A stretch of 64,000 nucleotides of DNA from Psychrobacter sp. Pi2-1 (GTDB lineage Bacteria; Pseudomonadota; Gammaproteobacteria; Pseudomonadales; Moraxellaceae). A program made the translations under genes and the position numbers. Location of the stretch: assembly GCF_904846645.1 (NCBI RefSeq), contig NZ_CAJHBO010000012.1, positions 29,933-93,932 on the forward strand, in the 5' to 3' direction. A model generated the notes under the pieces. The model saw only the letters and a program-made list of their open reading frames with translations. It had not been told where the DNA came from and did no database searches. Every line of letters begins with the position of its first letter. The stretch's first letter is position 1. Below, piece by piece: positions 10,801-19,266 of the stretch.

Positions 10801-11959
10801 CAACAATGGCAATTTACTTTGGTGGGCAAGTAATAGCGATAGTAACATCACGGCTGCATCTACGGCTACTAGTCCCTCATTACAGTACTCACAAGCTGAT
10901 GATCTTAAGCACAGTGTAGTGACGCAGGTCAGAGCTTTGGATCGTAACTATGACGGTTTGATAGATCATATCTACTTTGCTGACTTAGGTGGGCAGGTTT
11001 GGCGCGCTGATATCAACAACAATGCAGATACTGCAAACTTTAAAGTAGACCGTGTGGTAAAAGTATTAGACGTTAGTGACCAAGCATCAGACGGAGATGC
11101 ACCTCCTCGCATCTATGAGCGCCCATTGATTACCTTCCATAATGGTACACACGCTTATATAGACGATGACAATCAAACAGGACAGTACTCAGGCGTACAA
11201 GCGATCGTGACAGTAGGCACAGGAGATCGTAGTAGCCCAGTATCTGCAACAAGAAGTACACCTAATGCAATCTATAGCGTGATAGATAAAGACGTCAGTC
11301 GTAATGAGTTGTTTTATTACGGTACAGAAACCGCGCCAACGCTGAACTTACGTACACCAGTCATCAAGGTTGCAGGAACCAGTACCAGAAACGACAAGCT
11401 GAAAGAGCTCACCTTTACAGATGCAGATCTAGGTACGAATGGTATTAGGGCTGGTATGCAAAACAATACTATTCAAGGCTGGTATATGCCTCTAACACAT
11501 TGGCTAGATGAAGATGCAAAAATAGGTGGCAAATACAAGCTTAAAATGTTCAATGAACCAGATGCTATCGCTGGGGTATTAATATCTTCTTCTTTTAATC
11601 CAGATGAAGGTCAAGCAGCCAATACTTGTAGTGCGGGTGTGATCGGAGAAACACAACGTGAGCGTACCTGTTTGCCTTATGGTGTTTGCCTTGACAATAC
11701 AAAGTCTGAAATACTGACATCACGCTCATCGTATAGTGCTGGTTTGGGTATCGTTGATAATATCGTTAGTCAGTACAATGATACCTCTACCTTTACCTCG
11801 TTAAAAAATTATTGTGAAGGTGATGACTGCGAACCAGAAGTTATCTGTACAGGGGATGACTGTAGTGACGTTAATCAGTGCGTAGGTCCTAACTGTGACG
11901 CGGATGCGGGTGTCAATGTCGACCAGCGAATCAATCCACTTAGCTGGATGGAACATTGA
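7859..11959 (+). CDS. pilY1: PilY1/PilC-type pilus tip adhesin
   Basis: PilY1 is the secreted tip-associated adhesin and assembly factor of type IV pili. I chose the ATG at 7859 (ribosome site AGGTGG) over the in-frame GTG at 7850. A signal peptide precedes NHASDLEIY (cleavage near residue 39). The N-terminal von Willebrand A-like domain has the metal motif DNSIS at residues 60-64. An acidic, Asp/Glu/Lys-rich segment (bases about 8570-8870) interrupts this domain. The C-terminal part is the PilC beta-propeller, with a calcium-loop-like segment LDRNYDGLIDHIYFADLGG (bases about 10936-10992). The tail carries three CxGxxC units (CEGDDC, CTGDDC, CVGPNC) and ends near NPLSW. The length, 1366 residues, is at the upper end of the family. 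Confidence 0.93.
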   Translation: MKISRGKKINASYTMTKKRSIKLLSLAILASATSSVNHASDLEIYQAPEGGKVVITMMLDNSISMSYTRQSDSINNDYGITGNTYQYDITQPIYDNNGIEINGSSVSYRVYYRVSNDKLYFDRISRLKMALIPMFANPKSDEGFGAETNLDKYMIGFGSFFGDSREGGGKIDAPAMPLTLANRKELLGKLVNLKPETFTPIANAYAEAGAYMLGTNTQAGASKLVYEEMGYSAYEDKNNGKGNDKKQYVLYECDDRKSDLITRKGYTYYPCKSNEYDDEDKADEKENLDLDEIGIDRGDIYVTYEEDDKTYYLKLIDNGDDNLSESGFSRSEDSTKNATTYNSPIDGSDNQCNGYGIYFLTDGEPNVASDETINLMNNSLSNSTLTMGNSCNSDLANSGARFGNASGWQCIGEYGPLLNSISNSKKTAIKTATVGFGSVYQTLSEIPKVTKNVRLDNGTVEAREVYNCDGVSDRDAKNLCKLGEKGYEFGEGGFYYTKESKDISDSVKSFAKSLGDNVIQPISTGTMSVPLDSLSGLKSRGFAYLPILEPVPRSPRLWNGNLKKYKVKDATLFGADNNPVFSNTDGEFAKNTHDLWNTITDSSRIDTLRPDQSRPQVGGAYQKVFENATPPTTGDRNLFVDSGSALVNLTVDVANVPNNFDALTSLSGNDSEKNDKKRALLNFMGYPVSDIGVTDGVALDATKNKSLKNIGGVLHSIPQLITQKVNIDGAGKFDVSSRKDYVLYGSMDGALHMLDDSTGEETFTFIPKQILELQPDAISGEGSAVNGSYPYGVDAPWLTYASYTVKATTEGEGESAQTTNSYEASQSFALGGLRMGGSMYYALDVSNPKSPKMIYSVGSNYANRQKGLTTDVRGVANGISAITTAATATADQKAYARMGQSWGKPTLGYVKSGGKKVMVSFLPGGYDDCYENPNFKLSTVNTANLACSNKASAQGNAMYMVQVGEVEIDATSKEETVKTSTNNGNLLWWASNSDSNITAASTATSPSLQYSQADDLKHSVVTQVRALDRNYDGLIDHIYFADLGGQVWRADINNNADTANFKVDRVVKVLDVSDQASDGDAPPRIYERPLITFHNGTHAYIDDDNQTGQYSGVQAIVTVGTGDRSSPVSATRSTPNAIYSVIDKDVSRNELFYYGTETAPTLNLRTPVIKVAGTSTRNDKLKELTFTDADLGTNGIRAGMQNNTIQGWYMPLTHWLDEDAKIGGKYKLKMFNEPDAIAGVLISSSFNPDEGQAANTCSAGVIGETQRERTCLPYGVCLDNTKSEILTSRSSYSAGLGIVDNIVSQYNDTSTFTSLKNYCEGDDCEPEVICTGDDCSDVNQCVGPNCDADAGVNVDQRINPLSWMEH

Positions 11960-11960
11960 T

Positions 11961-12461
11961 ATGCTGTTTAAGAGTAGCCACTCGACCAGAGAGGCAGGCT
12001 TTACGCTTATAGAGCTGATGGTTACCGTCGCTATCGTTGCTATATTAGCCGCTGTTGCTATACCAAGCTATCGCGCCTTTGTTATTCGCAATGCGGAAGC
12101 AGACGTACAGCGAAAAATGCTCTCTCTTTCAAATGAGCTTGAGCAATGGCGTGCCAAAGCTTTGACTTACAAGGGTTTTAAGCCTCAGTCAGATGCTATC
12201 GCAAATAGTACGGGAGCAATCAATCAGCCTAATAATAATCCACGTTATACTATTACACTTGGACACATTACAGGTGATACCCCGACATTCAGTACTCTGC
12301 ATGAGGGAAGTGGGCGCGCTACCAATTGGATAATGGTGGCCACACCAGTAGATTTGACAGGGGCGGATAATTTTTTGCTCTCAAGTCAAGGGTTACGCTG
12401 TGCAAGTAATAGCAGTTTTGATGTTACAGATGCAGATTGTACAGGAGCGACAACATGGTAA
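11961..12461 (+). CDS. pilE: PilE-like type IV minor pilin, first copy
   Basis: This is a prepilin with leader ending EAG followed by [18 protein letters not shown], and the family pattern [20 protein letters not shown] after the helix. The start at 11961 lies two bases after the pilY1 stop; a longer open frame begins inside pilY1 but lacks a ribosome site. A pair of cysteines near the C terminus (LRCASNS, DADCTGA) fits the disulfide loop of type IVa pilins. Position directly after pilY1 matches pilE in Pseudomonas and Acinetobacter. It overlaps the next pilE-like gene. Whether this one or the next is the true functional PilE cannot be decided from sequence alone. Confidence 0.85.
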   Translation: MLFKSSHSTREAGFTLIELMVTVAIVAILAAVAIPSYRAFVIRNAEADVQRKMLSLSNELEQWRAKALTYKGFKPQSDAIANSTGAINQPNNNPRYTITLGHITGDTPTFSTLHEGSGRATNWIMVATPVDLTGADNFLLSSQGLRCASNSSFDVTDADCTGATTW

Positions 12462-12940
12462 ATGCGGCATCATTAGAGAATGTATCAGTTGAGCCTGTTA
12501 GTCAGAAAGGATTTACACTGATAGAGCTGATGATAGTCGTAGCTATCATAGGTGTCTTGGCAGTAATAGCTTATCCAAGCTATCAAGGATATGTTGAGCG
12601 CACCAATCGTGCTGATATGATGAGTGAAATGCAGCAGATTGCTGGACGAATAGAGTCTAATAAAATCAATTACAAACGCTACGATAATATACCACTGTCT
12701 GCTATATTCTCAGGTACAGTGGCTGCTGATGGTAGCGTGAATTTTCCATCATCGAGTACAGCTTTATATATTGTTACTGTCACGCCTAATGATGCGACTA
12801 CTCTTACTAGTAAAGATTGGACAGTTACGGCGGCTCCTATAACAGGTACACGCATGGCAGGCGATGGTAACCTAACTCTAGATAGTACTGGAGAAAAATG
12901 TAGAGGTACTACATGTGGTGTGGACGATGAATGGCAATAA
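12455..12940 (+). CDS. pilE: PilE-like type IV minor pilin, second copy
   Basis: The mature N terminus is [20 protein letters not shown], preceded by QKG. The following [20 protein letters not shown] is characteristic of PilE minor pilins. The ATG at 12455 overlaps the previous stop (ATGGTAA) and has an AGGAG site seven bases upstream, deciding it over an upstream TTG. The C-terminal cysteine pair (EKCRGTTCG) closes the usual D-region. It is probably the last gene of the minor pilin operon, since a 420-base control region follows. It is clearly paralogous with the gene before it only in the N-terminal helix; the globular parts differ. Confidence 0.86.
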   Translation: MVNAASLENVSVEPVSQKGFTLIELMIVVAIIGVLAVIAYPSYQGYVERTNRADMMSEMQQIAGRIESNKINYKRYDNIPLSAIFSGTVAADGSVNFPSSSTALYIVTVTPNDATTLTSKDWTVTAAPITGTRMAGDGNLTLDSTGEKCRGTTCGVDDEWQ

Positions 12941-13011
12941 ATGTTTAGTATCCAAATTACTTGACAAAAAACGTCATCTGCAACTACTTTTATCTTCTAC
13001 AATTTACATAA

Positions 13012-13147
13012 ACTGACAATTTTTAGCAATAAACTGGCAATGTTTTCTATTAATTAAATGTTTTTTAGTGACAAAGTCAATATGATACGATATTTACCCA
13101 TTTTCAGCGAGCATTATGAGTTACTGGCTAGAACTTATATGACAATA
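13012..13147. promoter_or_regulatory. Cluster of TGACA-type elements upstream of the pilA promoter
   Basis: Similar short elements occur four times: ACTGACAAT (13012-13020), ACTGGCAAT (13033-13041), AGTGACAAA (13067-13075) and ATGACAATA (about 13139-13147). On the other strand they read TTGTCA or TTGCCA, resembling the TGTC core described for PilR sites ahead of pilA in Pseudomonas. They lie about 60-195 bases upstream of the sigma-54 promoter, a normal distance for an enhancer. That they bind PilR is inference. Confidence 0.45.
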
Positions 13148-13207
13148 AAACTGAGCTGTTAGTACAACTTATAGATACAGATATATTTTTTGTAGTAGCG
13201 CAAAAAG

Positions 13208-13224
13208 TTGGCACGCTAACTGCA
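13208..13224 (+). promoter_or_regulatory. Sigma-54 promoter of pilA
   Basis: TTGGCACG followed by CTAAC and TGCA gives the diagnostic GG-N10-GC spacing of a -24/-12 promoter. Transcription would begin near 13235, leaving an untranslated leader of about 130 bases before the pilA ATG. RpoN/PilR control of the major pilin is established in Pseudomonas and reported in Moraxella, so the placement fits. Confidence 0.85.
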
Positions 13225-13364
13225 GCAATAGTAACAAGAAGGTTAGAGAAGTAATTTAAGTATTTACTCAAACTAACAACTCTCGTATTTATAATGGATA
13301 GCAGATAGTGATACCAAATAGCGTATCAATCGACTTGTTATCACCTTACTCTAAAGGACGTACT

Positions 13365-13832
13365 ATGAACGCTACTACCCAAAAAGGTTTTACCTTAATC
13401 GAACTAATGATCGTTATCGCTATTATCGGTATTTTGGCTGCGATCGCTCTACCTGCTTATCAGACATACACCAAAAAAGCACGTTTCACAGAAGTCGTAT
13501 TAGCCGCATCATCAGTGAAAGGTGCGATTGATACTTGTTATCAGACTCGTGGAGAGGGAGACATAGCAAACTGTGACTCTGCTGGTGAGGTCGGTGCAGA
13601 CTTAACGGGAGCAGCTACAGGTGACCAAGTAGCAAGCGTCGAGATTTCTGACGGAACCGCTACAACTGAAGACTCTGCAGGCACTGCTGTTACAATTCCA
13701 GCTGGTGGTGTATTAGCAACAGGTGATGCAACATCAGTTGATGGTGAAGATTTCGCACTTATTCCTGATGTAACAGGCGACTCAATCGTCTGGTCAGAGG
13801 CTGGTACTTGTATCGCTGCTGGCCTATGCTAG
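13365..13832 (+). CDS. pilA: Major type IV pilin PilA, first of two tandem copies
   Basis: This is the main fibre subunit. The short leader MNATTQKG is followed by [20 protein letters not shown], the canonical type IVa mature N terminus. The ATG at 13365 has AAAGGA nine bases upstream, and a longer GTG-initiated frame is discarded because type IVa leaders are short. Mature cysteines occur in DTCYQ, ANCDS and the C-terminal GTCIAAGLC, so the D-region can form disulfides. The middle is rich in Gly, Ala, Thr and Asp with few lysines, suggesting an acidic exposed surface. It has its own sigma-54 promoter and its own terminator. The 155-residue precursor is of typical length. Confidence 0.94.
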   Translation: MNATTQKGFTLIELMIVIAIIGILAAIALPAYQTYTKKARFTEVVLAASSVKGAIDTCYQTRGEGDIANCDSAGEVGADLTGAATGDQVASVEISDGTATTEDSAGTAVTIPAGGVLATGDATSVDGEDFALIPDVTGDSIVWSEAGTCIAAGLC

Positions 13833-13883
13833 TAGGATCGTATTGAGCAATGTAATGATGTAAATCATGTTGCCTAATATTTA

Positions 13884-13925
13884 AAAAATACCCTATTGAC
13901 CAATGTTGTTAGTAGGGTATTTTTA
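13884..13925 (+). terminator. Terminator between the two pilin genes
   Basis: AAAAATACCCTA and TAGGGTATTTTT form a 12-bp stem with a 17-base loop and a T run, 50 bases after the pilA stop. It ends only about 40 bases before the next pilin start, so the downstream pilin would be made mostly by read-through unless it has its own promoter. Confidence 0.85.
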
Positions 13926-13962
13926 TGCCCAGTACTTATCTAAATCAATAGGAAGGTGTGCT

Positions 13963-14376
13963 ATGTCAAAACAAAAGGGCTTTACCTTAATTGAGTTGAT
14001 GATTGTTATCGCCATCATTGGTATCCTTGCTGCAGTTGCACTACCTGCCTATGAAAATTATGCTAAAAAAACCAAGTTCACTGAGGTAATATTTGCGGCT
14101 TCAGCAGTCAAAACAAGTATTGATAGCTGCTTTCAAGGAAGAGGGAGTCACATATTGACCAATTGTGATAGTATCTCTGAAGTAAGTATTGATGCGTCTG
14201 GAGTGGCATCTGCCAACAACGTCAGCTCCATAAATATTGCACCCAATACCGCTTTGGTAACAGTGACTGGCGAGCCTAGTGTGAACAGTGAGACGTATAC
14301 ACTGCTCCCGACTGTGAGTAATGGCTCCCTAAACTGGACTACTGGTGGCACATGTATTGCCGCAGGCCTTTGTTAA
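13963..14376 (+). CDS. pilA: Second PilA-type pilin, tandem paralog
   Basis: A 137-residue prepilin with leader MSKQKG and mature start [20 protein letters not shown]. It shares with the preceding pilin the helix, the segment KFTEV/RFTEV, a cysteine in the DSCFQ position, and an identical C-terminal GTCIAAGLC. The central region (residues about 55-125) differs and has no acidic bias. The ATG at 13963 follows a good ribosome site (GGAAGG). It may be an alternative or a minor fibre subunit. A terminator lies between the two genes, so expression is probably lower than that of the first copy. Family membership is certain; division of labour is not. Confidence 0.92.
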   Translation: MSKQKGFTLIELMIVIAIIGILAAVALPAYENYAKKTKFTEVIFAASAVKTSIDSCFQGRGSHILTNCDSISEVSIDASGVASANNVSSINIAPNTALVTVTGEPSVNSETYTLLPTVSNGSLNWTTGGTCIAAGLC

Positions 14377-14405
14377 CTCCCTGAATCTACTAGGAAATTA
14401 GATAC

Positions 14406-15194
14406 ATGGTTCAACAACCCATACGAATTTGGGCGGACTCATTTAGAGCAGCTGCTATTCATCTGATAGTGAGCTTACTCATAGTAGGTGCATTAGCACT
14501 ACTAATATTCAAGGTTTGGTATCCTATGCCATTGGCTACAGCCACTGGTGTATTTACCATATTTGCTATGGTGTTCGTGGTAGATTTGTTCATTGGACCA
14601 TTATTCACACTAGTTGTTTATAAGAAAAATAAAAAATCACTAGCGTTTGATCTTACCGTAATCGCAATCATTCAGCTTGCAGCGCTTGCTTTTGGTATCT
14701 ATAGCCTATCGCAAGCCCGTCCAGTATGGTTGAGCTTTTATAACAATCGGTTCGAAGTCGTGAGGCTTAATGATATAGAGAGTGTCTATCTTGAGAAAGC
14801 TCCCAAAAATTATACTGAGATGTCACTCACAGGGCCCGAATGGGTAGCGGCAAAACCGGTAGGGGATGCTCAGGAAGTTAAGGATCTAGAGTTTGGCAAT
14901 AAGCTAGGTGCAAAAATAGCGCATCAACCTGCACTGTACTATCCAATTGAACAAGCTTACCCTGAGATAGCGGCCAAAGCCTATAAGCTATCTGCATTAG
15001 AAGCTCCTAATAATAAAGTGGACATCGACAAATATCTCGGTCAAAATCCAAAAGCAGTAGGGTGGCTACCGCTATGGGGGCAACAGCAGCATATGGTTGT
15101 TTTAATTGATGAAAGTGGTATGCCTCTTAAAGTTGTGGATTTGCGTCCTTGGACTGAAGAGCAAATGAATACAGTACTAACGTCTACTTTGTAA
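14406..15194 (+). CDS. tfpZ: TfpX/TfpZ family type IV pilin accessory protein
   Basis: This is an inner-membrane protein of 262 residues found next to pilin genes in Pseudomonas, Moraxella and Acinetobacter; family members help the cognate pilin to assemble or be displayed. Three hydrophobic segments are visible, near residues 17-36, 44-71 and 80-100. They are followed by a soluble domain of about 160 residues (SQARPVWLSFYNNRFEVVRL onward), probably periplasmic, with an aromatic WLPLWGQQQHM near residue 220. It begins 30 bases after the second pilin, implying co-transcription with it. The family call rests on topology, the WYPMPLATATG motif and position. The tfpZ symbol is a family name rather than proof of orthology. 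Confidence 0.8.
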   Translation: MVQQPIRIWADSFRAAAIHLIVSLLIVGALALLIFKVWYPMPLATATGVFTIFAMVFVVDLFIGPLFTLVVYKKNKKSLAFDLTVIAIIQLAALAFGIYSLSQARPVWLSFYNNRFEVVRLNDIESVYLEKAPKNYTEMSLTGPEWVAAKPVGDAQEVKDLEFGNKLGAKIAHQPALYYPIEQAYPEIAAKAYKLSALEAPNNKVDIDKYLGQNPKAVGWLPLWGQQQHMVVLIDESGMPLKVVDLRPWTEEQMNTVLTSTL

Positions 15195-15207
15195 TGATAT
15201 AAGTAAC

Positions 15208-15247
15208 AAAAAACCACCTAGCAGCAATCGCTATTAGGTGGTTTTTT
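15208..15247. terminator. Bidirectional terminator between tfpZ and fdxA
   Basis: A 13-bp perfect stem (AAAAAACCACCTA with TAGGTGGTTTTTT) around a 14-base loop has T runs on both strands, serving the convergent genes on each side. Confidence 0.88.
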
Positions 15248-15281
15248 ATTGGTTCAATATATAAATACTTTAAGAAGATAA

Positions 15282-15605
15282 TTACCTTTCTAAATACTGA
15301 ATCTTTCCTTCTACACCATCCCACTTCGCGGCTTCTGGCATTTGTTCTTTCATCTCAGTAATGTTCGGCCACTTTTGTGCCAGTTCTTCATTTAGCTGAG
15401 TAAACATCTCTTGGTCTTTCGGTACTTCATCTTCTGAGAAAATCGCATTGGCTGGACATTCAGGCTCGCATAGTGCGCAATCGATACACTCATCAGGATC
15501 GATGACAAGGAAGTTTGGGCCTTCATAAAAGCAGTCCACAGGACAGACTTCTACACAGTCGGTGTATTTGCAAAGAATGCAGTTATCTGTAACGACAAAG
15601 GTCAT
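15282..15605 (-). CDS. fdxA: 7Fe ferredoxin FdxA
   Basis: A 107-residue cytoplasmic electron carrier of the FdxA type with one [3Fe-4S] and one [4Fe-4S] cluster. By comparison with Azotobacter ferredoxin I, C9, C17 and C50 would hold the 3Fe cluster, and C21, C40, C43 and C46 the 4Fe cluster. The second motif, [12 protein letters not shown], is plain. The C-terminal 45 residues are the helical extension characteristic of this family. An AGGTAG site precedes the start. The gene lies directly downstream of mutS on the same strand, an arrangement also seen in Pseudomonas and Acinetobacter. Confidence 0.95.
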   Translation of the reverse strand: MTFVVTDNCILCKYTDCVEVCPVDCFYEGPNFLVIDPDECIDCALCEPECPANAIFSEDEVPKDQEMFTQLNEELAQKWPNITEMKEQMPEAAKWDGVEGKIQYLER

Positions 15606-15702
15606 AGTAATGTCTACCTGTTATTGATTTGGCTTTTGGCTAAATAGAATAGTCGAAAATAAAGCGTATTTTAGCGCCTTTACTACGATTTGACAATTCC
15701 CT

Positions 15703-18700
15703 TTAATGACCAATGATTTTCTTCAAATGATAGATCAAATCATGCGCTTGCTTAGGTGTCAGGCTATCAGGATCAATCATGCTTAGCTCATCTTGTAGGC
15801 TAAATAGCTGATTTTGTTTTAAATTGTTCATTATGTCTGTCGCTTGAGCGGTATGAGTTATTTTTTGATTAAGAGTAGCATTATTATAACTCTCTTGCCG
15901 TTTATCCTTTACTGACTTAGCTAATTCATTTTTATCATCAATAGTTTGTGCTTTATCTACGGCTAAATGGTCTGACTGTAAGTTGTCTGCTAAATAGCGC
16001 TTAGCATCCTCTAGCACTTGGGTGGGAATACCAGCCATTTTTGCGACATGCAGCCCAAAGCTAGAACTTGCTGCGCCATCTTTAATTTGATGCAATAGCA
16101 ATAACTGACCATCAACTTCACTGGCGGCTACATGAACGTTACGGATATCAGCATGATGATTGCCAATATCATTCGTTAATTGTGTCAGTTCAAAATAGTG
16201 AGTGGCAAATAATGTCAGACAACCAATCTCGACTAGGCGATTGACACAGGCATGAGCAATGGCCAAACCGTCAGTGGTAGCAGTACCGCGACCGACTTCG
16301 TCCATTAATACCAGTGACTTATTGGTGGCTTGATTTAAGATGTTAGCCGTCTCAATCATCTCCACCATAAAGGTCGATTTGCCACCAGCCAAGTCATCAG
16401 CTGAGCCGATACGGGTAAATATCCGATCTATGTCACCAATATGCGCAGACTCAGCGGGTACAAAGCTCCCGCAATGAGCAAGCAAAACAATCAGCGCGGT
16501 CTGGCGCATATAGGTCGATTTACCACCCATATTAGGGCCGGTAATAAGCAGCAGTCTTTCAGGATGCCCATCACTACCTAGTGCACAGTCATTGGCGACA
16601 AAGTGGTTTGTACTTAAGGAATTACCGTTTCTACTGTTGGCGTTTGTTTGATTCAATGCTGCTTCAACCACAACATGACGACCTTGACGAATATCAATGT
16701 TGGTTTGATTTTTGGCCACCGATTCGTTTTGGTCTTTTGTATGTAGCCCCATGATTGGGCGCTGCCAGTTATACATTATGGCAAGATAGGCCCAATTGCT
16801 TAGCACATCTAGTTGGGCGATAGCCGCGCTAAGCTGCTGTAGATCAGCCAAGTGTTGGTTTAATTGAGTGAGCAGCTCTTGATACAGCTGTTTTTCACGC
16901 GCCAACGCCAAGGACTGGGCACTTAGATACTCTGTCTCGACTGCCTTTAGCTCATCAGTGATAAACCGTTCACTACTTTTAAGCGTTTGCCGACGGATAA
17001 AGTGGGCAGGAGCATTTTTTGCTTGCATCTTGGGCAATTCAAAGTAAAAGCCGCTAACTTTATTAAAGCCAACTTTTAGACTCGGTAATTGATTGTCTTG
17101 ACGGGCACGCTCGACCATCTCGTCTAGCGTCGATTGGATATTGTCATGCAAATGGGTAAGACGATCAAACTCTTCATCAAAGCCCGCTGCTAGCATTCCG
17201 CCATCACGGATATGCGCAGGGGGTTCAATGACAATAGCGCGCTCGATTAATTCGGCGACGGATTGAACAGCAGGTAGTTGATCTGGCAATTGCTGCATCA
17301 GCACTGGTAACAGTCCAGCGTCTTCATGACTGATACCGGATTCTGTCAATAGGGTAGTAAGCTGGGCGCTACTAGCGATACCATCGGCAAGCTTACGTAA
17401 GTCACGAGGTTTAGCACTCATTAGCCCGATTCGACTACTGATTCGTTCGATATCGCCAATAGTATTCAGCGTTTCTCGTAAACGTGCAACCAGTAAGCTA
17501 TCTTTTACATCTTGGTTTGACTGAATTGAGTCACTCTTTGGGTTTAGCAAACAAGTTATCGCATCTAGACGCATATTGATACGTGAATGCTGACGCAGTG
17601 GACGTTTCATTTGCTGCACGAGTAAACGCTTGCCCATCGGAGTCTGACAATGATTCAGCACAGATATCAAAGAAGTGCCGTTGCTACTAACAGGGGTAAA
17701 TAGCTCGAGATTTTGCTGGCTATTGGCATCGATAATCAAATAGTCATCGCTGTACTCAACAATGAGTTGGTTGACTTGAGGCACGTGGCGTTGCTGAGTT
17801 TGACGCGCATAGTGGATAAGCGCAGCACAACTGGTTTGTGCAAGTGGAGCCTCATGAATGCCCAACCCATCGAGACGCTGGACTTCGAACTGCTGACAAA
17901 GCGTGTCACTGGCATGCTCACGATGGAAATCATTGGCAGCGACTTCTATAATAGGGCAGTCCATATTTTGTCGTAACCACAGTAGCCACTCTGTATCATT
18001 GCTTCCAATGCTGTCGCCAACGCTATCAATAAGCGCTTCACTAATGATACATTCACTAGGCGCAAAACGTGCAAGTACCGTCAGCATTTGAGTTCGTAAA
18101 TTATCGATATCGTTTTTGTCTGCTATCAGTGTCTGGGTAGTCAGTGTGCCTGCAGCCAAATCCATCTGGCTAACGGCTGCTTGTAACGTCTGGCTATGGT
18201 CTTGCGTTTTCATAGTCGCAATATCGATGGCAACCACAGTCGGCGTATGATTAGGTGCAATCAATGCATCATCGGTAATAGTACCTGCCGTCAGCGTCTT
18301 AACCACTTCGCGGCGCATGATGCTACCAGCAGCAGATTTTCTTTTGTCTTTCTTTTGCTTGTCGCCCATTGCAGGGACATTAGACTTATTATCAGCGTTG
18401 CCAGTTGTCGATTCGTCAATTTGTTCGCATACAACTACTGTCTGACCAGCCGCGATCAAGCGTGCCATATAGCTATCGGCTGCATGAAACGGTACACCCG
18501 CCATCGCTATCGTATTGCCTGCTTTATCCGTACCACGGCGCGTCAATGTGATATCTAATATTTGCGCCGCTCGCTTAGCATCGTCAAAGAAAAGCTCATA
18601 GAAGTCACCCATCCGGTACAAGAGCAATGCTTGTGGATAGTTGGCTTTCATGGTTAGATATTGCACCATCATCGGCGTATGGTCTGCTAGCTTGTAGACG

Positions 18701-18804
18701 GCATCGCCTATACTTAAGCAGTCAGAGTTCTCTTGTTTTGATAAGGGTTTTTCTGATGAGTTAGGATTTGACGACTGATTTTGTCCAGATGGCTTTACGG
18801 TCAT
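15703..18804 (-). CDS. mutS: DNA mismatch repair protein MutS, enlarged
   Basis: MutS recognises base mismatches and small loops and starts repair with MutL. The mismatch-reading motif GDFYELF (F68, E70) lies in domain I. The C-terminal ATPase has Walker [10 protein letters not shown] and the downstream signature [16 protein letters not shown]. At 1033 residues it is about 180 longer than E. coli MutS (853). The extra length includes a Lys/Ser/Asn-rich insertion after VVCEQIDES in domain I, another insertion just ahead of the Walker A motif ([13 protein letters not shown] and following), and an extended linker before the C-terminal helical tail. All catalytic motifs are intact, so I expect a working protein. 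An AGAGAC ribosome site precedes the start. Confidence 0.96.
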   Translation of the reverse strand: MTVKPSGQNQSSNPNSSEKPLSKQENSDCLSIGDAVYKLADHTPMMVQYLTMKANYPQALLLYRMGDFYELFFDDAKRAAQILDITLTRRGTDKAGNTIAMAGVPFHAADSYMARLIAAGQTVVVCEQIDESTTGNADNKSNVPAMGDKQKKDKRKSAAGSIMRREVVKTLTAGTITDDALIAPNHTPTVVAIDIATMKTQDHSQTLQAAVSQMDLAAGTLTTQTLIADKNDIDNLRTQMLTVLARFAPSECIISEALIDSVGDSIGSNDTEWLLWLRQNMDCPIIEVAANDFHREHASDTLCQQFEVQRLDGLGIHEAPLAQTSCAALIHYARQTQQRHVPQVNQLIVEYSDDYLIIDANSQQNLELFTPVSSNGTSLISVLNHCQTPMGKRLLVQQMKRPLRQHSRINMRLDAITCLLNPKSDSIQSNQDVKDSLLVARLRETLNTIGDIERISSRIGLMSAKPRDLRKLADGIASSAQLTTLLTESGISHEDAGLLPVLMQQLPDQLPAVQSVAELIERAIVIEPPAHIRDGGMLAAGFDEEFDRLTHLHDNIQSTLDEMVERARQDNQLPSLKVGFNKVSGFYFELPKMQAKNAPAHFIRRQTLKSSERFITDELKAVETEYLSAQSLALAREKQLYQELLTQLNQHLADLQQLSAAIAQLDVLSNWAYLAIMYNWQRPIMGLHTKDQNESVAKNQTNIDIRQGRHVVVEAALNQTNANSRNGNSLSTNHFVANDCALGSDGHPERLLLITGPNMGGKSTYMRQTALIVLLAHCGSFVPAESAHIGDIDRIFTRIGSADDLAGGKSTFMVEMIETANILNQATNKSLVLMDEVGRGTATTDGLAIAHACVNRLVEIGCLTLFATHYFELTQLTNDIGNHHADIRNVHVAASEVDGQLLLLHQIKDGAASSSFGLHVAKMAGIPTQVLEDAKRYLADNLQSDHLAVDKAQTIDDKNELAKSVKDKRQESYNNATLNQKITHTAQATDIMNNLKQNQLFSLQDELSMIDPDSLTPKQAHDLIYHLKKIIGH

Positions 18805-19266
18805 GCAGAGTCTCTTATAGTGCTTTAATGAGTGGTAATGAGTATTTTGTGATAGGGGTACTAAAGGGTTATTTTTCTTATATATGAGTTTGATGTATAG
18901 CTTTGAGCTTTGGCTTTATCAATAAGCCAGTCACTTGTAGATAAATGGCTTAACGACAAATTTTGAGCCAAGATGCAGTGGTAGCAAGCGTATAAAAATC
19001 AAAATGTAAAAAATAAATAAAGTCGCTAAAAAAGCTAAGAAATTTAACAAGGTATTCGCTATTTTAACACGTCCTACTAGGTTTTTACTGTGGCAAATAT
19101 CTACTCGTTGCCCTTGTATCCATCAGCGTCATAACCATATATAATGACGGCACACTTAATTGGGCGATACTAAATTAGGTAGTACTTAGTCGGGTGATGA
19201 CAAGGCAGAGAGCTAAGCTTTGGCTAATGCGCACTAATTATCGAATATTCCATAGGTCAAAAAATT
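18805..19266. other. Divergent promoter region between mutS and secA
   Basis: This 460-base AT-rich region holds no convincing gene, and no secM-like secretion monitor is visible before secA. It should contain promoters for both flanking genes. A loose repeat TTGGGCGAT (about 19158) and TCGGGTGAT (about 19190) was the only structure I noticed. Confidence 0.5.

Noticed and set aside
11895..11960. A longer start for the first pilE-like gene inside pilY1.
   Set aside because: Type IV prepilin leaders are short; the ATG at 11961 directly after the pilY1 stop is adequate.
19078..19266. A secM-like regulator upstream of secA.
   Set aside because: No open frame with signal sequence or arrest motif is present.
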